Source of the DNA: Lysinibacillus xylanilyticus
GTDB taxonomy: Bacteria > Bacillota > Bacilli > Bacillales_A > Planococcaceae
DNA: 64,000 nt
Direction: 5' to 3'
NCBI RefSeq assembly: GCF_001708185.1
Contig: NZ_MDDN01000001.1
Coordinates: 620,001-684,000 of the forward strand
A program made the translations under genes and the position numbers. The notes under the pieces were generated by a model. That model saw nothing but the letters and a program-made list of their open reading frames with translations. It had not been told where the DNA came from and did not search any database. Shown here in pieces: positions 27,341 through 34,848 of the stretch. The number at the start of each line of letters is the position of its first letter. Position 1 is the stretch's first letter.

Positions 27341-28951
27341 CTAAATCAAGCTTTTAATAAGCGTGTCAATCATCACTGGCATTTCCTTAAATGCGCTGTC
27401 GACATGTAATCTTTCTGTCTTTTGATGGGCATCCTTTCCAAAAGGTCCAACATTTAATACAGGGCCCTGCAATGCAGACATAGCTTCAAACGGGATGCTA
27501 TATGTATCTCCCCATACAGGTGTATTACGTTCGAATGCTGTCCATTCGTTTAAGTCATCTGAATAATTGACATAACTCAAATCGCAAATACCATTAAAAT
27601 AGTGAATTTGCTCCACTTCAATATCAAACGTTTTTGCCGTTTTCTTCATCAACTCTATCGATTGGATGACAAGTGGATGATTCGACGAATTGATTGCAGG
27701 ATAGTAAGGTGGTGCATACAACAGCACTGTTGCCGGCGTCAGTTCCTGGCAACGGATCATTAGCTGATCCACAATGCGAATGGATTTCTCTCGATCATCC
27801 CATAAATCATTATCAAGAACATGTCGTTTGATCGTATTTACTTCCTCAGTTCCTAATTTAATGATCGCATGCTCTAAAAGCGTTTCATAACGAAGTACTT
27901 TTACTTCTCCTACACCCTTTACCTTTTCTCGCTCACAAATTTGCTTATACTGCTCATTACAAGCTGCCATTGCCTCCAATGCAACTTGTTCAAAAATATC
28001 CATTACTTCTGATGCTGTGCGCTTTAATAAAAACACATTGTAAAGAGCTGCTGCACGATATGGTGTTTGTGTAGAATACTCCCTTTTCAAATCTTTTAAT
28101 TGTAAGGATACAGGTAATGGCGTACTTTCACCAAGATCTGATTCACGGAAAACTGGGTTCCACTCCATACGCTGCGTCATATATGAAGCAATAAAGTTTG
28201 CTGTCATTCCTTTTAAAGGCTCACCTACATGGGTCTCTTTTCCATAAAATAAGGCAGCAGGCATAATTTTACCGATCGTTCCTGAATAAATATATTCATT
28301 CGTATCAGCTGGACCTTGTGAAAAAGAAGGCTCACTATTTAAAAATAGTTTATAAGATAATCCATGCTGTTCACGAAGCCTTACAAGCTCAACAACTGCT
28401 GCTCGCATCCCTGCAGAGTTCACTTCTTCATCTGGCACAGCCGTTAAAATGAGATTAATTGGCCACTCTTCAATGCTTGCTTTTTCAATTAATTGCATAT
28501 GCAAAGCAAGTCCCATTTTCATATCCATCGTTCCACGACCGAATAAATAGTTTCCTGATTCCAAATCAATTCTCGCCGTTTCAGGTAAATCCTTTTTGTA
28601 TTTAGGTTCCATTAGCTTTTTTGTTAATTCTTCAGGATAGAAGGCAAACGGCTCAAGTTCACCATATTCTTCCGTATGAACAGTATCAAAATGACTAATT
28701 AACACAACCGTTTCTGTCGCAGATGGGTGCTTGTACAAGGCAGTCACAGCATTGCGCCCAAGCCCTGCATCATGTAACTCAATCAATTCTGGCCTTTTTT
28801 GAAAGTAAGAGAGCGTTTGCAATTTATTTGTTAATTTATAGGCAAATTCATTTTCACCTTGCGTTAATGTCCTACTTTCCCAACTGACAATTTCACATAA
28901 TAATGCACGCAGTTTTTCAGGTGTATTCCAAAGATAATTAGTCATAATCAT
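27341..28951 (-). CDS. rocB: RocB-type M20 metallohydrolase
   Basis: Cytoplasmic M20-family zinc hydrolase resembling RocB of arginine catabolism. Metal-binding motifs are VLISHFDTVH (about 83-92), GRGTMDMKMGLA (about 139-150) and the catalytic acid pair in AVPDEEVNSAGM (about 174). The 536-residue length is close to B. subtilis RocB (about 566). No signal peptide. It is the last gene of a four-gene minus-strand operon with a permease and two DDAH-type enzymes. The substrate is unknown; hydrolysis of an acylated or peptide-linked guanidino amino acid would fit. Orthology to RocB is likely but not certain. Confidence 0.82.
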   Translation of the reverse strand: MIMTNYLWNTPEKLRALLCEIVSWESRTLTQGENEFAYKLTNKLQTLSYFQKRPELIELHDAGLGRNAVTALYKHPSATETVVLISHFDTVHTEEYGELEPFAFYPEELTKKLMEPKYKKDLPETARIDLESGNYLFGRGTMDMKMGLALHMQLIEKASIEEWPINLILTAVPDEEVNSAGMRAAVVELVRLREQHGLSYKLFLNSEPSFSQGPADTNEYIYSGTIGKIMPAALFYGKETHVGEPLKGMTANFIASYMTQRMEWNPVFRESDLGESTPLPVSLQLKDLKREYSTQTPYRAAALYNVFLLKRTASEVMDIFEQVALEAMAACNEQYKQICEREKVKGVGEVKVLRYETLLEHAIIKLGTEEVNTIKRHVLDNDLWDDREKSIRIVDQLMIRCQELTPATVLLYAPPYYPAINSSNHPLVIQSIELMKKTAKTFDIEVEQIHYFNGICDLSYVNYSDDLNEWTAFERNTPVWGDTYSIPFEAMSALQGPVLNVGPFGKDAHQKTERLHVDSAFKEMPVMIDTLIKSLI

Positions 28952-28991
28952 TCTCCTTTATCCAATGCCTCAAAATCGAATGCATTTCTTT

Positions 28992-30425
28992 TCAATGTAA
29001 ATCAAACGATTCCTCATTTTTCACTTCAATCTCAGAAGAAATTGTTTTTATTTTACTCAATTTTAATTTATAGAAAATCATACAAGCAATGAAGAATCCA
29101 ATACCGTATAGTAAACCAATTCTTTGTGTTGGATCGAATGCTAAAAAGACAAGAATTAGCATACAAAAACTAATACAGAATATTGGAATCAATGGATAAA
29201 ATGGCGTTTTAAATTTTAAATCAGCCACATTTCCCCCCGCTTTCACATAGCGATATCGGAACATCAATTGGGAAGCACAAATTCCCATCCATGAAATTGT
29301 GACAGAAATCCCTGCAACAGACATGAGTAAAACAAATACTGCATCTGCTTCCATCACGCTCGTTAATAAAGAGAGCAGCGAGAAAAGCATCGTGAAAACG
29401 AGTGCATTTAATGGTACTTTATTTTTCGTTAGTCGTCCAAATAATTTCGGAGCCATCCCCTCTTTTGACATCGACCATAATAAACGTGTTGAAGCATATA
29501 GACATGAGTTACCTACCGATAAAATCGCAGTTAGAATCACAAAATTCATAATACTAGCAGCATAAGGAACGCCCGCTAAACTCATCAATGTGACAAATGG
29601 ACTTTCCAGTAGTCCAAGCTCCGATGACGGGAATATGGCAGATAAAACAATAATAGAAGCAATATAGAAAACAATTATTCTAAAAAGAATTGTCCGTATT
29701 GCCCGCGGAATATTTTTTTCTGGATTTTCAGTTTCCCCTGCTGCAATACCAACAAGTTCAGACCCTTGATAAGAAAAGATAACATTCATCATTGTGACAA
29801 AAATAATCGCAATACCAGCCGGGAATAATCCTGTCGGCGCTAAATTTGTTAGATGTGGCGTAGGGCGATCAGCTAATGGAATCAAACCAAAAATTACAGC
29901 GCCCCCAATGATGATAAAGGCTATCACCGCAATTACTTTAATGCTCGCAAACCAAAACTCCGCTTCAGCAAAACCTTTCGTTGTTAACGCGTTTAATGCA
30001 AACAAAAGAACCATAAAAACTGCACACCAGATCCAAATAGGTACATTCGGGAACCAATGTTGCATCAATATCCCCGCTGCTGTAAATTCTACCCCCGCTG
30101 TAGCAGCTGAACCGACAAAATACATCCACCCTAAAGAAAAGCCTGCTGAAGGACTGATAAATCTTGTTGCATACGTTTGAAAAGAACCCGTTACAGGCAT
30201 ATAAACAGCTAATTCCCCAAGACAATTCATAACCATGTACAATATTAAACCACCAAATAAATAACCAATTAATGCTCCTCCAGGACCTGCCTGATTAATG
30301 GTATAGCCAACGTTTAAAAACAAGCCTGTCCCAATAACTCCACCGAGTGATAGCATTAATAAATGACGACTTTTCATTGAACGATTTAATTGATCATCGT
30401 GCCGTTGTTCCCCTTTACTCAACAT
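28992..30425 (-). CDS. Amino acid permease (APC family, RocC/RocE-like)
   Basis: Integral membrane transporter with about 12 hydrophobic segments. Its N-terminus KSRHLLMLSLGGVIGTGLFL is the hallmark of the amino acid transporter subgroup that includes RocC, RocE and GabP; GPGGALIGYLFGGLILYMVM follows. I start it at ATG 30425 (MLSKGEQRHDD, 477 aa) after GTGGGG; an upstream TTG at 30482 lies in a hairpin loop and adds an atypical sequence. Position between DDAH and rocB points to uptake of arginine, methylarginine or a related guanidino compound (inference). Confidence 0.85.
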   Translation of the reverse strand: MLSKGEQRHDDQLNRSMKSRHLLMLSLGGVIGTGLFLNVGYTINQAGPGGALIGYLFGGLILYMVMNCLGELAVYMPVTGSFQTYATRFISPSAGFSLGWMYFVGSAATAGVEFTAAGILMQHWFPNVPIWIWCAVFMVLLFALNALTTKGFAEAEFWFASIKVIAVIAFIIIGGAVIFGLIPLADRPTPHLTNLAPTGLFPAGIAIIFVTMMNVIFSYQGSELVGIAAGETENPEKNIPRAIRTILFRIIVFYIASIIVLSAIFPSSELGLLESPFVTLMSLAGVPYAASIMNFVILTAILSVGNSCLYASTRLLWSMSKEGMAPKLFGRLTKNKVPLNALVFTMLFSLLSLLTSVMEADAVFVLLMSVAGISVTISWMGICASQLMFRYRYVKAGGNVADLKFKTPFYPLIPIFCISFCMLILVFLAFDPTQRIGLLYGIGFFIACMIFYKLKLSKIKTISSEIEVKNEESFDLH

Positions 30426-30471
30426 CCATCCCCACTCTCTAGTTACTGTTAATATCTTAACCCTACTAAAG

Positions 30472-30508
30472 TACCCAACCAATTTATCCTATTTAAATTG
30501 GTTGGGTA
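30472..30508. repeat. Intercistronic perfect 15-bp inverted repeat
   Basis: TACCCAACCAATTTA (30472-30486) pairs perfectly with TAAATTGGTTGGGTA (30494-30508), loop 7 bases. It sits between the DDAH gene and the permease. No T-run follows on the minus strand, so it is more likely an mRNA stability or processing hairpin, or a protein-binding palindrome, than a terminator. Confidence 0.7.
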
Positions 30509-30517
30509 TTTATAAAA

Positions 30518-31279
30518 CTAAAAACGTAATGACAGGCAGCTTAACCCACCATCATGTTTTCTAAATTCAGACATTTCAAGTTCAATTGTTTGATAGCCTA
30601 AATCATTTAATTTACGGTTTGTTTCTGGATAGCCTGCTGGAATAATGACATAATCATTTACTTGAATACAGTTTGCTGAATACTCATCCTCTTTTGGAAT
30701 TATAATTTTTTCGTAAGATTCAAACGCAGGGTGATCGACAAATTCTCCTGCTAGCACCATTCGATTTTCACCAACATAGGCGATACCCGTTTTTAAATGG
30801 AAAAATTCTTTTAACGGAATAATCGTTGCCTCATAGCCTTCTTTTTCAACGATTTCTTTAAATTGTCGTGCTCCTTCTTCATTCGTACGATCAGAGGTAC
30901 CGACATAAAATTTCTTTTCTGCCTGCAATACATCTCCACCATCAAGTGTTCCTGGACCTTCGATATAGTACATTTTTTCATAGAACTTTTTAACAGCTGG
31001 TTCAATGTCCACAATCTCACGATTACGAGCTTCTGCGCCAGGGTTTGAAATAATGGCAAACTCAGGTGTTAAAACAGCTGTATCTTCTACGAATGTCGAA
31101 TCCGGGAAAGCTTCGTTCGCTTGAAGCTGTGTAACCTCTACGCCACATTTCTTTAAAGCCTCTACATATTTTCCGTGCTGCTCAAATAATTTCTCTAAAA
31201 TTGGTTTTCCTAAGTCACTAGTCGTTAAACCGTTTATATAACTATTTCCTGGATTTTTTACGATCACATTTTTAAACAT
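30518..31279 (-). CDS. Dimethylarginine dimethylaminohydrolase (DDAH)-type enzyme
   Basis: 253-residue guanidino-group-modifying hydrolase. The catalytic layout is seen: FPDSTFVEDTAV with E65/D66, TLDGGDVL at 111-118, H161 in FFHLKTG and nucleophile C248 in GGLSCLSLRF. These match DDAH, which converts N-omega-methylated arginine to citrulline plus methylamine or dimethylamine. It is second in the operon; the start is ATG 31279 after AAGGGGACG. Substrate could be methylarginine or a related guanidine; arginine deiminases are much longer. Confidence 0.88.
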   Translation of the reverse strand: MFKNVIVKNPGNSYINGLTTSDLGKPILEKLFEQHGKYVEALKKCGVEVTQLQANEAFPDSTFVEDTAVLTPEFAIISNPGAEARNREIVDIEPAVKKFYEKMYYIEGPGTLDGGDVLQAEKKFYVGTSDRTNEEGARQFKEIVEKEGYEATIIPLKEFFHLKTGIAYVGENRMVLAGEFVDHPAFESYEKIIIPKEDEYSANCIQVNDYVIIPAGYPETNRKLNDLGYQTIELEMSEFRKHDGGLSCLSLRF

Positions 31280-31310
31280 TTACTTCGTCCCCTTTTATTC
31301 TTCTATTCTT

Positions 31311-32183
31311 TTATCCTCTTACTACTGGACAAGTTAGGCATGTAGGTCCACCTGTCCCTTTTACTGTAATTTCATTTCCTTTATATTCATAAACTGTTGC
31401 GCCTGCATCAAGTAATTGTTGCTTTGTCATTGGACTTCCATTTGGAAGTATACATACTCTAGGCGCAAGTGCTAAGACGTTACAGCCTAGCGCATCATAC
31501 TCATCCTTCGGTACCTCAACTAATTGAATACCTCGTTCGATCAAAAGCTGACGGAAAAAAACTGGCATTAATCGTGAATGTACAACCGCTAAATCCTTAT
31601 CCACCATACTAATAAAGGACATTAAGTGTAAACATTCCGCTTCACCTAAATCATGTGATAGCTGGACAACAATGAATTCATCGACAATATCCGCCGTCAT
31701 ATCCTTTAGCTGATGAATTGCTTCATCATTCGTTCGATAGCCTCGACCTACAACAAGTGTACGGCCATCAAGCCAAACGATATCGCCACCATCTGCAACA
31801 GCATCTCCTGTCAATTCACCGATTATTGGAATGCCCTTTTCTTGTAAAAATGTTTTATAAACGGCTGCTTCTGACTGTCTTAATTTTTTGCCAGATTTTA
31901 AGATCATTGCCCCATTTGGCGTAAATTTAACAGGGTCATGTGCATATAGAGAATCCAACCCTACTTCTTCTGATTCTGGTAGATAATCAATTTTTTCAAC
32001 ATATTTTTCGAGAATACTTGTAAATTCAGCATATTCTCTAAGAGCCTCATTATAGTTAGGTTCTGATAGGTAGTTAAATGTTTTCCATTTATCACTAAGA
32101 TGCTCTTGGCTCCGGAAAGCATCTTTTGGATGTTTTACTATTACGTGTTTCAAAGGTGCATACATTGATGAACAATAATGCAT
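31311..32183 (-). CDS. Second DDAH/amidinotransferase-family hydrolase
   Basis: 290 residues, paralogous to the next gene. Same catalytic set: D83 in YAHDPVKF, ADGGDIVW at 130-137, H186 in CLHLMSFIS and C282 in GGPTCLTCPVV. It is more divergent and longer than typical DDAH, so a different substrate is likely. It is the first gene of the operon: AAAGGAGGT precedes ATG 32183, two palindromic operators lie 17-53 bases upstream and a strong promoter beyond them. Confidence 0.82.
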   Translation of the reverse strand: MHYCSSMYAPLKHVIVKHPKDAFRSQEHLSDKWKTFNYLSEPNYNEALREYAEFTSILEKYVEKIDYLPESEEVGLDSLYAHDPVKFTPNGAMILKSGKKLRQSEAAVYKTFLQEKGIPIIGELTGDAVADGGDIVWLDGRTLVVGRGYRTNDEAIHQLKDMTADIVDEFIVVQLSHDLGEAECLHLMSFISMVDKDLAVVHSRLMPVFFRQLLIERGIQLVEVPKDEYDALGCNVLALAPRVCILPNGSPMTKQQLLDAGATVYEYKGNEITVKGTGGPTCLTCPVVRG

Positions 32184-32199
32184 TCCCTTTACCTCCTTT

Positions 32200-32236
32200 T
32201 TTCCGTGTAGTGGAAAACGTTTCCGTTAAGAGGAAA
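32200..32236. promoter_or_regulatory. Two tandem 17-bp palindromic operators (probable IclR sites)
   Basis: TTTCC-GTGTAGT-GGAAA (32200-32216) and TTTCC-GTTAAGA-GGAAA (32220-32236). Each has 5-bp perfect inverted arms around 7 bases, and they are exactly 20 bp apart, about two helical turns. They lie immediately downstream of the predicted transcription start of the DDAH operon, where a bound repressor would block elongation. Confidence 0.75.
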
Positions 32237-32248
32237 GTTTATATGAAA

Positions 32249-32277
32249 AATATATTTGTTTTATGTTACACTGTCAA
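32249..32277 (-). promoter_or_regulatory. Strong SigA promoter of the DDAH-permease-rocB operon
   Basis: -35 TTGACA (perfect, 32272-32277), 17-bp spacer, -10 TATATT (32249-32254). Predicted start near 32242, just ahead of the two operators. Confidence 0.8.
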
Positions 32278-32404
32278 TATATTTAGAAAAATTTTTATAT
32301 TCACTCAACTTTCAGTGCAGAAAGAGGTTTACTAAACCATAGTGCTATGTTTAAGCTAGACATAGACAAAGTATAAAAATAAGGGAAGGACAGGTGGGAC
32401 ATCA

Positions 32405-33145
32405 ATGCAATTATTAGAACGTGCTATGACAATTGCTAAAGTTTTAGCTTCGGAAGCAAGTGAAAGCAGCTTGTCCATTTCAGAGCTTGCAGCAAAATGC
32501 GATCTGCCACTAAGTACATTACATAGAATTTTAAAAGCGATGATTAAGGAAGGGATGATTGAACAAGACGATCAAACGAAACAATACCGTCTTGGTACAA
32601 TATGGATGGAACTTGGCCTACAAGTGTATGATACGATGGACTACATTAGTAAAATTAGGCCAGAATTAGAGCGTTTAGCTAGAGAGGTCGAGCAAAGCGT
32701 CTATTTAAGTAAGCCTGCCGGTTTAGATACGATCATTATCGAAAGAATAGACAGTGCAGCTAATCCAATTCGTATTTATGATCAGTTAGGAATTCGGATT
32801 CCGATGCATATTGGCGCCGCAAATAAGACAATCTTAGCCACAATGCCCGTTTCTCAAGCAAGGGAAATTATTGAACAGCTTCTCCCGCATGAAGAAATCG
32901 CTGAATTAGAGGCACAACTTGACCAAATAAGATTACAGGGATTTGCCATTAGTCATGGGGAAAGAACAGCAGGAACATCCTCAATCGCAGTTTCCATTTT
33001 AAATGGTTTTAATGAAGTAGTAGGTGCTGTAAGTATAGGTTTTGTTAGCTTTAACGTTTCAACAGATCATATTAACACCCTTACGGAGCGTTTAGTGGAA
33101 ACTGGTAAACGTGTTTCTATGAAGCTTGGCTATCGAGAGAAATAA
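32405..33145 (+). CDS. IclR-family transcriptional regulator
   Basis: 246 residues, divergent from the DDAH operon. The N-terminal winged HTH (LSISELAAKCDLPLSTLHRI, about 21-40) is followed by the IclR effector domain with VYLSKPAGLDTIIIERI and GERTAGTSSIAVSILNGF. AGGTGGG lies before ATG 32405. IclR proteins bind paired palindromes as dimers of dimers, which fits the two 17-bp sites in the shared 221-base intergenic region. The ligand is unknown, presumably a guanidino amino acid or its product. Confidence 0.93.
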   Translation: MQLLERAMTIAKVLASEASESSLSISELAAKCDLPLSTLHRILKAMIKEGMIEQDDQTKQYRLGTIWMELGLQVYDTMDYISKIRPELERLAREVEQSVYLSKPAGLDTIIIERIDSAANPIRIYDQLGIRIPMHIGAANKTILATMPVSQAREIIEQLLPHEEIAELEAQLDQIRLQGFAISHGERTAGTSSIAVSILNGFNEVVGAVSIGFVSFNVSTDHINTLTERLVETGKRVSMKLGYREK

Positions 33146-33276
33146 TATTGAAAATTTATTGAAAACTTTTTAATTATATTAGCTTAAATTTGCTGTATCC
33201 AGAAATTGATTCCCTCTTATCTGACAATTATTTATGTCTGTAAAGGTTTTTTTCTTGAAAGGTTATGTGAAAACTG

Positions 33277-33305
33277 TTGCACTGAACGTCATCGTATGTT
33301 AAATT
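33277..33305 (+). promoter_or_regulatory. Probable rpmB promoter
   Basis: -35 TTGCAC (33277-33282), 17-bp spacer, -10 TAAATT (33300-33305) with TGT just upstream (extended -10). About 60 bases of leader precede the AAGGAGGG ribosome site. Confidence 0.55.
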
Positions 33306-33374
33306 ATTATGGTATGTGAAATACCGAACTGAAATAATAATCTTTCAGCATCAACAGTAAGGAGGGAATACAAC

Positions 33375-33563
33375 ATGCCAAAACAATGTGTAATCACTGG
33401 ACGTAAAGCTCGTACTGGTAACAACCGTTCCCACGCTATGAACGCTAACAAACGTACTTGGGGTGCTAACCTTCAAAAAGTTCGTATCTTAGTAGACGGT
33501 AAACCAAAACGTGTATGGGTTTCTGCTCGTGCATTAAAATCAGGTAAAATTGAGCGCGTTTAA
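33375..33563 (+). CDS. rpmB: 50S ribosomal protein L28
   Basis: 62 residues starting [20 protein letters not shown], typical of Bacillus L28. The N-terminal CxxTG-type start keeps one cysteine only (C5), so it is the zinc-free form. It stands alone on the plus strand, opposite to thiN-spoVM and yloU, as in B. subtilis. Strong AAGGAGGG ribosome site and a clear terminator 11 bases after the stop. Confidence 0.97.
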   Translation: MPKQCVITGRKARTGNNRSHAMNANKRTWGANLQKVRILVDGKPKRVWVSARALKSGKIERV

Positions 33564-33574
33564 TCGTTGCTTCC

Positions 33575-33612
33575 AAAAAATCGATTTGGCATTTGGCGCA
33601 AATCGATTTTTT
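33575..33612 (+). terminator. Terminator after rpmB
   Basis: AAAAAATCGATTTG and CAAATCGATTTTTT arms (33575-33588, 33599-33612) with a 10-base loop; the T-run follows on the plus strand. Confidence 0.9.
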
Positions 33613-33725
33613 TCTTTCTAATTAACTGGGCAGACTACCAACCGCCTTTGTGAATATTTAGATATAAGTAGAAGTTGTATTTAAACATCCTTCTAGTGGA
33701 CGACCATAAATACAATAAAATGACT

Positions 33726-33767
33726 AAGCCGTTAGAAATTACATCTCGTTGTAATTTCTAACGGCTT
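33726..33767. terminator. Perfect 17-bp hairpin in the rpmB-spoVM gap
   Basis: AAGCCGTTAGAAATTAC (33726-33742) pairs with GTAATTTCTAACGGCTT (33751-33767), loop ATCTCGTT. TCTTT follows on plus. It is probably a terminator or backstop; the flanking 33613-33725 and 33768-33867 stretches hold no gene I can support. Confidence 0.6.
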
Positions 33768-33867
33768 TCTTTACATATAACAGCCTCATTTCAGCACAAC
33801 AATCGCCTGTTATCTAGAGAAACCGCAGTTACAATATACTAAAGTATGGCTCTCCGGCAAAACAAAG

Positions 33868-34005
33868 GGTTGATTTCCGTTCCGACTGGACGCTTTGCGC
33901 TGACGCGCAGAGCAGAGCTTCCTGGGGGCGTCGAGGCAACAGATGTTTTTTGCGCGAAAGCGAAGCGTCAGCGGCAAAGCGAGTAGCCTGGAACGGAAAT
34001 CACCC
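33868..34005. repeat. Dispersed intergenic repeat family B, full copy with inverted ends
   Basis: Left end GGTTGATTTCCGTTCC and right end GGAACGGAAATCACCC are inverted repeats. The inside is GC-rich and contains CGCGAAAGCGAAGCGTCAGC, a cassette shared (in reverse) with the family-A copy near 15268. Relative to the copy at 9414 it has an extra 28-30 bp after GACTG. It is about 138 bp with no ORF of note. Its structure recalls a small non-autonomous element, but no target duplication is evident. Confidence 0.75.
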
Positions 34006-34058
34006 ACCACAATATTCACAAAGATTCCCTTGGCCATTTTGTTTTTCAACACTAAAAG

Positions 34059-34088
34059 AAAAATCCGACTAGTGTTAGTCGGATTTTT
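34059..34088 (-). terminator. Terminator overlapping the end of spoVM
   Basis: ATCCGACTA/TAGTCGGAT arms with A/T extensions and a GTGT loop; on the minus strand TTTTTCTTTT follows. The stem begins inside the last codons of spoVM (KKSD) and ends the long yloC-to-spoVM gene string. Confidence 0.9.
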
Positions 34089-34176
34089 TTACTTTCTTTT
34101 CTTTTTTAAAAAGATTGATACACGTACGCGTAATACTACTCACAAATTTCGGTAGCTGGAACGTATATACTTTCAG
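34075..34176 (-). CDS. spoVM: SpoVM, spore morphogenesis amphipathic peptide (CTG start)
   Basis: 33 residues read as MKVYTFQLPKFVSSITRTCI then NLFKKEKKVKKSD. This aligns with B. subtilis SpoVM (MKFYTIKLPKFLGGIVRAML...), the curvature-sensing helix that anchors SpoIVA and coat assembly on the forespore. It lies right after thiN, as in B. subtilis. The first codon is CTG (34174-34176), four bases after GAGAGGG; no ATG, GTG or TTG is in frame. The C-terminus is longer and more lysine-rich than in B. subtilis and is encoded by the terminator stem. Confidence 0.85.
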   Translation of the reverse strand: MKVYTFQLPKFVSSITRTCINLFKKEKKVKKSD

Positions 34177-34194
34177 GACCCTCTCCCCCTCACA

Positions 34195-34848
34195 CTAATC
34201 TATGCTTCTTATCATTAAACATATGCCTTGCGAGAAAGATATAGACCCTGAATTACCTATTATTTCATTACTTGTAAAGCGGGATGTCCCTAGAGAGATT
34301 TCTTCATTTGTTGTTTCATATTTCACTTGCCTTAATGTCACTTCTTTAATCGGCTCTTCATGTGCAAAAAAAGACAAATAACGATATTGCTCGTTTGCTT
34401 CTATGTTATGTTTGCCCGGCATTAAAAATTGCAACATATTTGCATGATTACTAATCTTCAATACTACCTGTGGATGCTCTTTTTGTAAGCGATACATCGA
34501 ACGAACCGCTGCCTCATAATGATCTAAGCGCCCACCTGTAACACCTGTAAGAACAATTTCTAGCGGTGTATACGTCAAGGCTTTTAACAACGCTAAATCC
34601 GTATCTGTTTCATTTTTTTCTTCCAGAAATCGTTGACTATCATTTGTATGAGTCATCACCATTTCGTATTCCTCTTGTGAGAGTGAATCAAAATCTCCTA
34701 CTATGGCATGTGGTGTAATTCCTTGCTCAACCAAATAAAGTGCTCCTCGATCAGCTCCGATAAAAATGACATCATTTTGCTCTTTAAACGGTTTAAATGA
34801 ACAGAGTTCCTCTTTTGGTCCACCTGCACAAACAACGACTATTGTCAT
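34195..34848 (-). CDS. thiN: Thiamine pyrophosphokinase
   Basis: Makes thiamine diphosphate from thiamine and ATP. 217 residues with FIGADRGALYLVEQGITPHA, VGDFDSLS (metal/ATP site, about 51-58), DTDLALLKAL and LTGVTGGRLDH (about 98-108), all diagnostic. The C-terminal beta-sandwich ends GNSGSISFSQG. ATG 34848 overlaps the rpe stop by 4 bases. Confidence 0.95.
   Translation of the reverse strand: MTIVVVCAGGPKEELCSFKPFKEQNDVIFIGADRGALYLVEQGITPHAIVGDFDSLSQEEYEMVMTHTNDSQRFLEEKNETDTDLALLKALTYTPLEIVLTGVTGGRLDHYEAAVRSMYRLQKEHPQVVLKISNHANMLQFLMPGKHNIEANEQYRYLSFFAHEEPIKEVTLRQVKYETTNEEISLGTSRFTSNEIIGNSGSISFSQGICLMIRSID

Noticed and set aside
33868-34005. Insertion sequence with transposase
   Set aside because: The element has inverted ends but is only about 138 bp with no coding capacity, so it is listed as a repeat.
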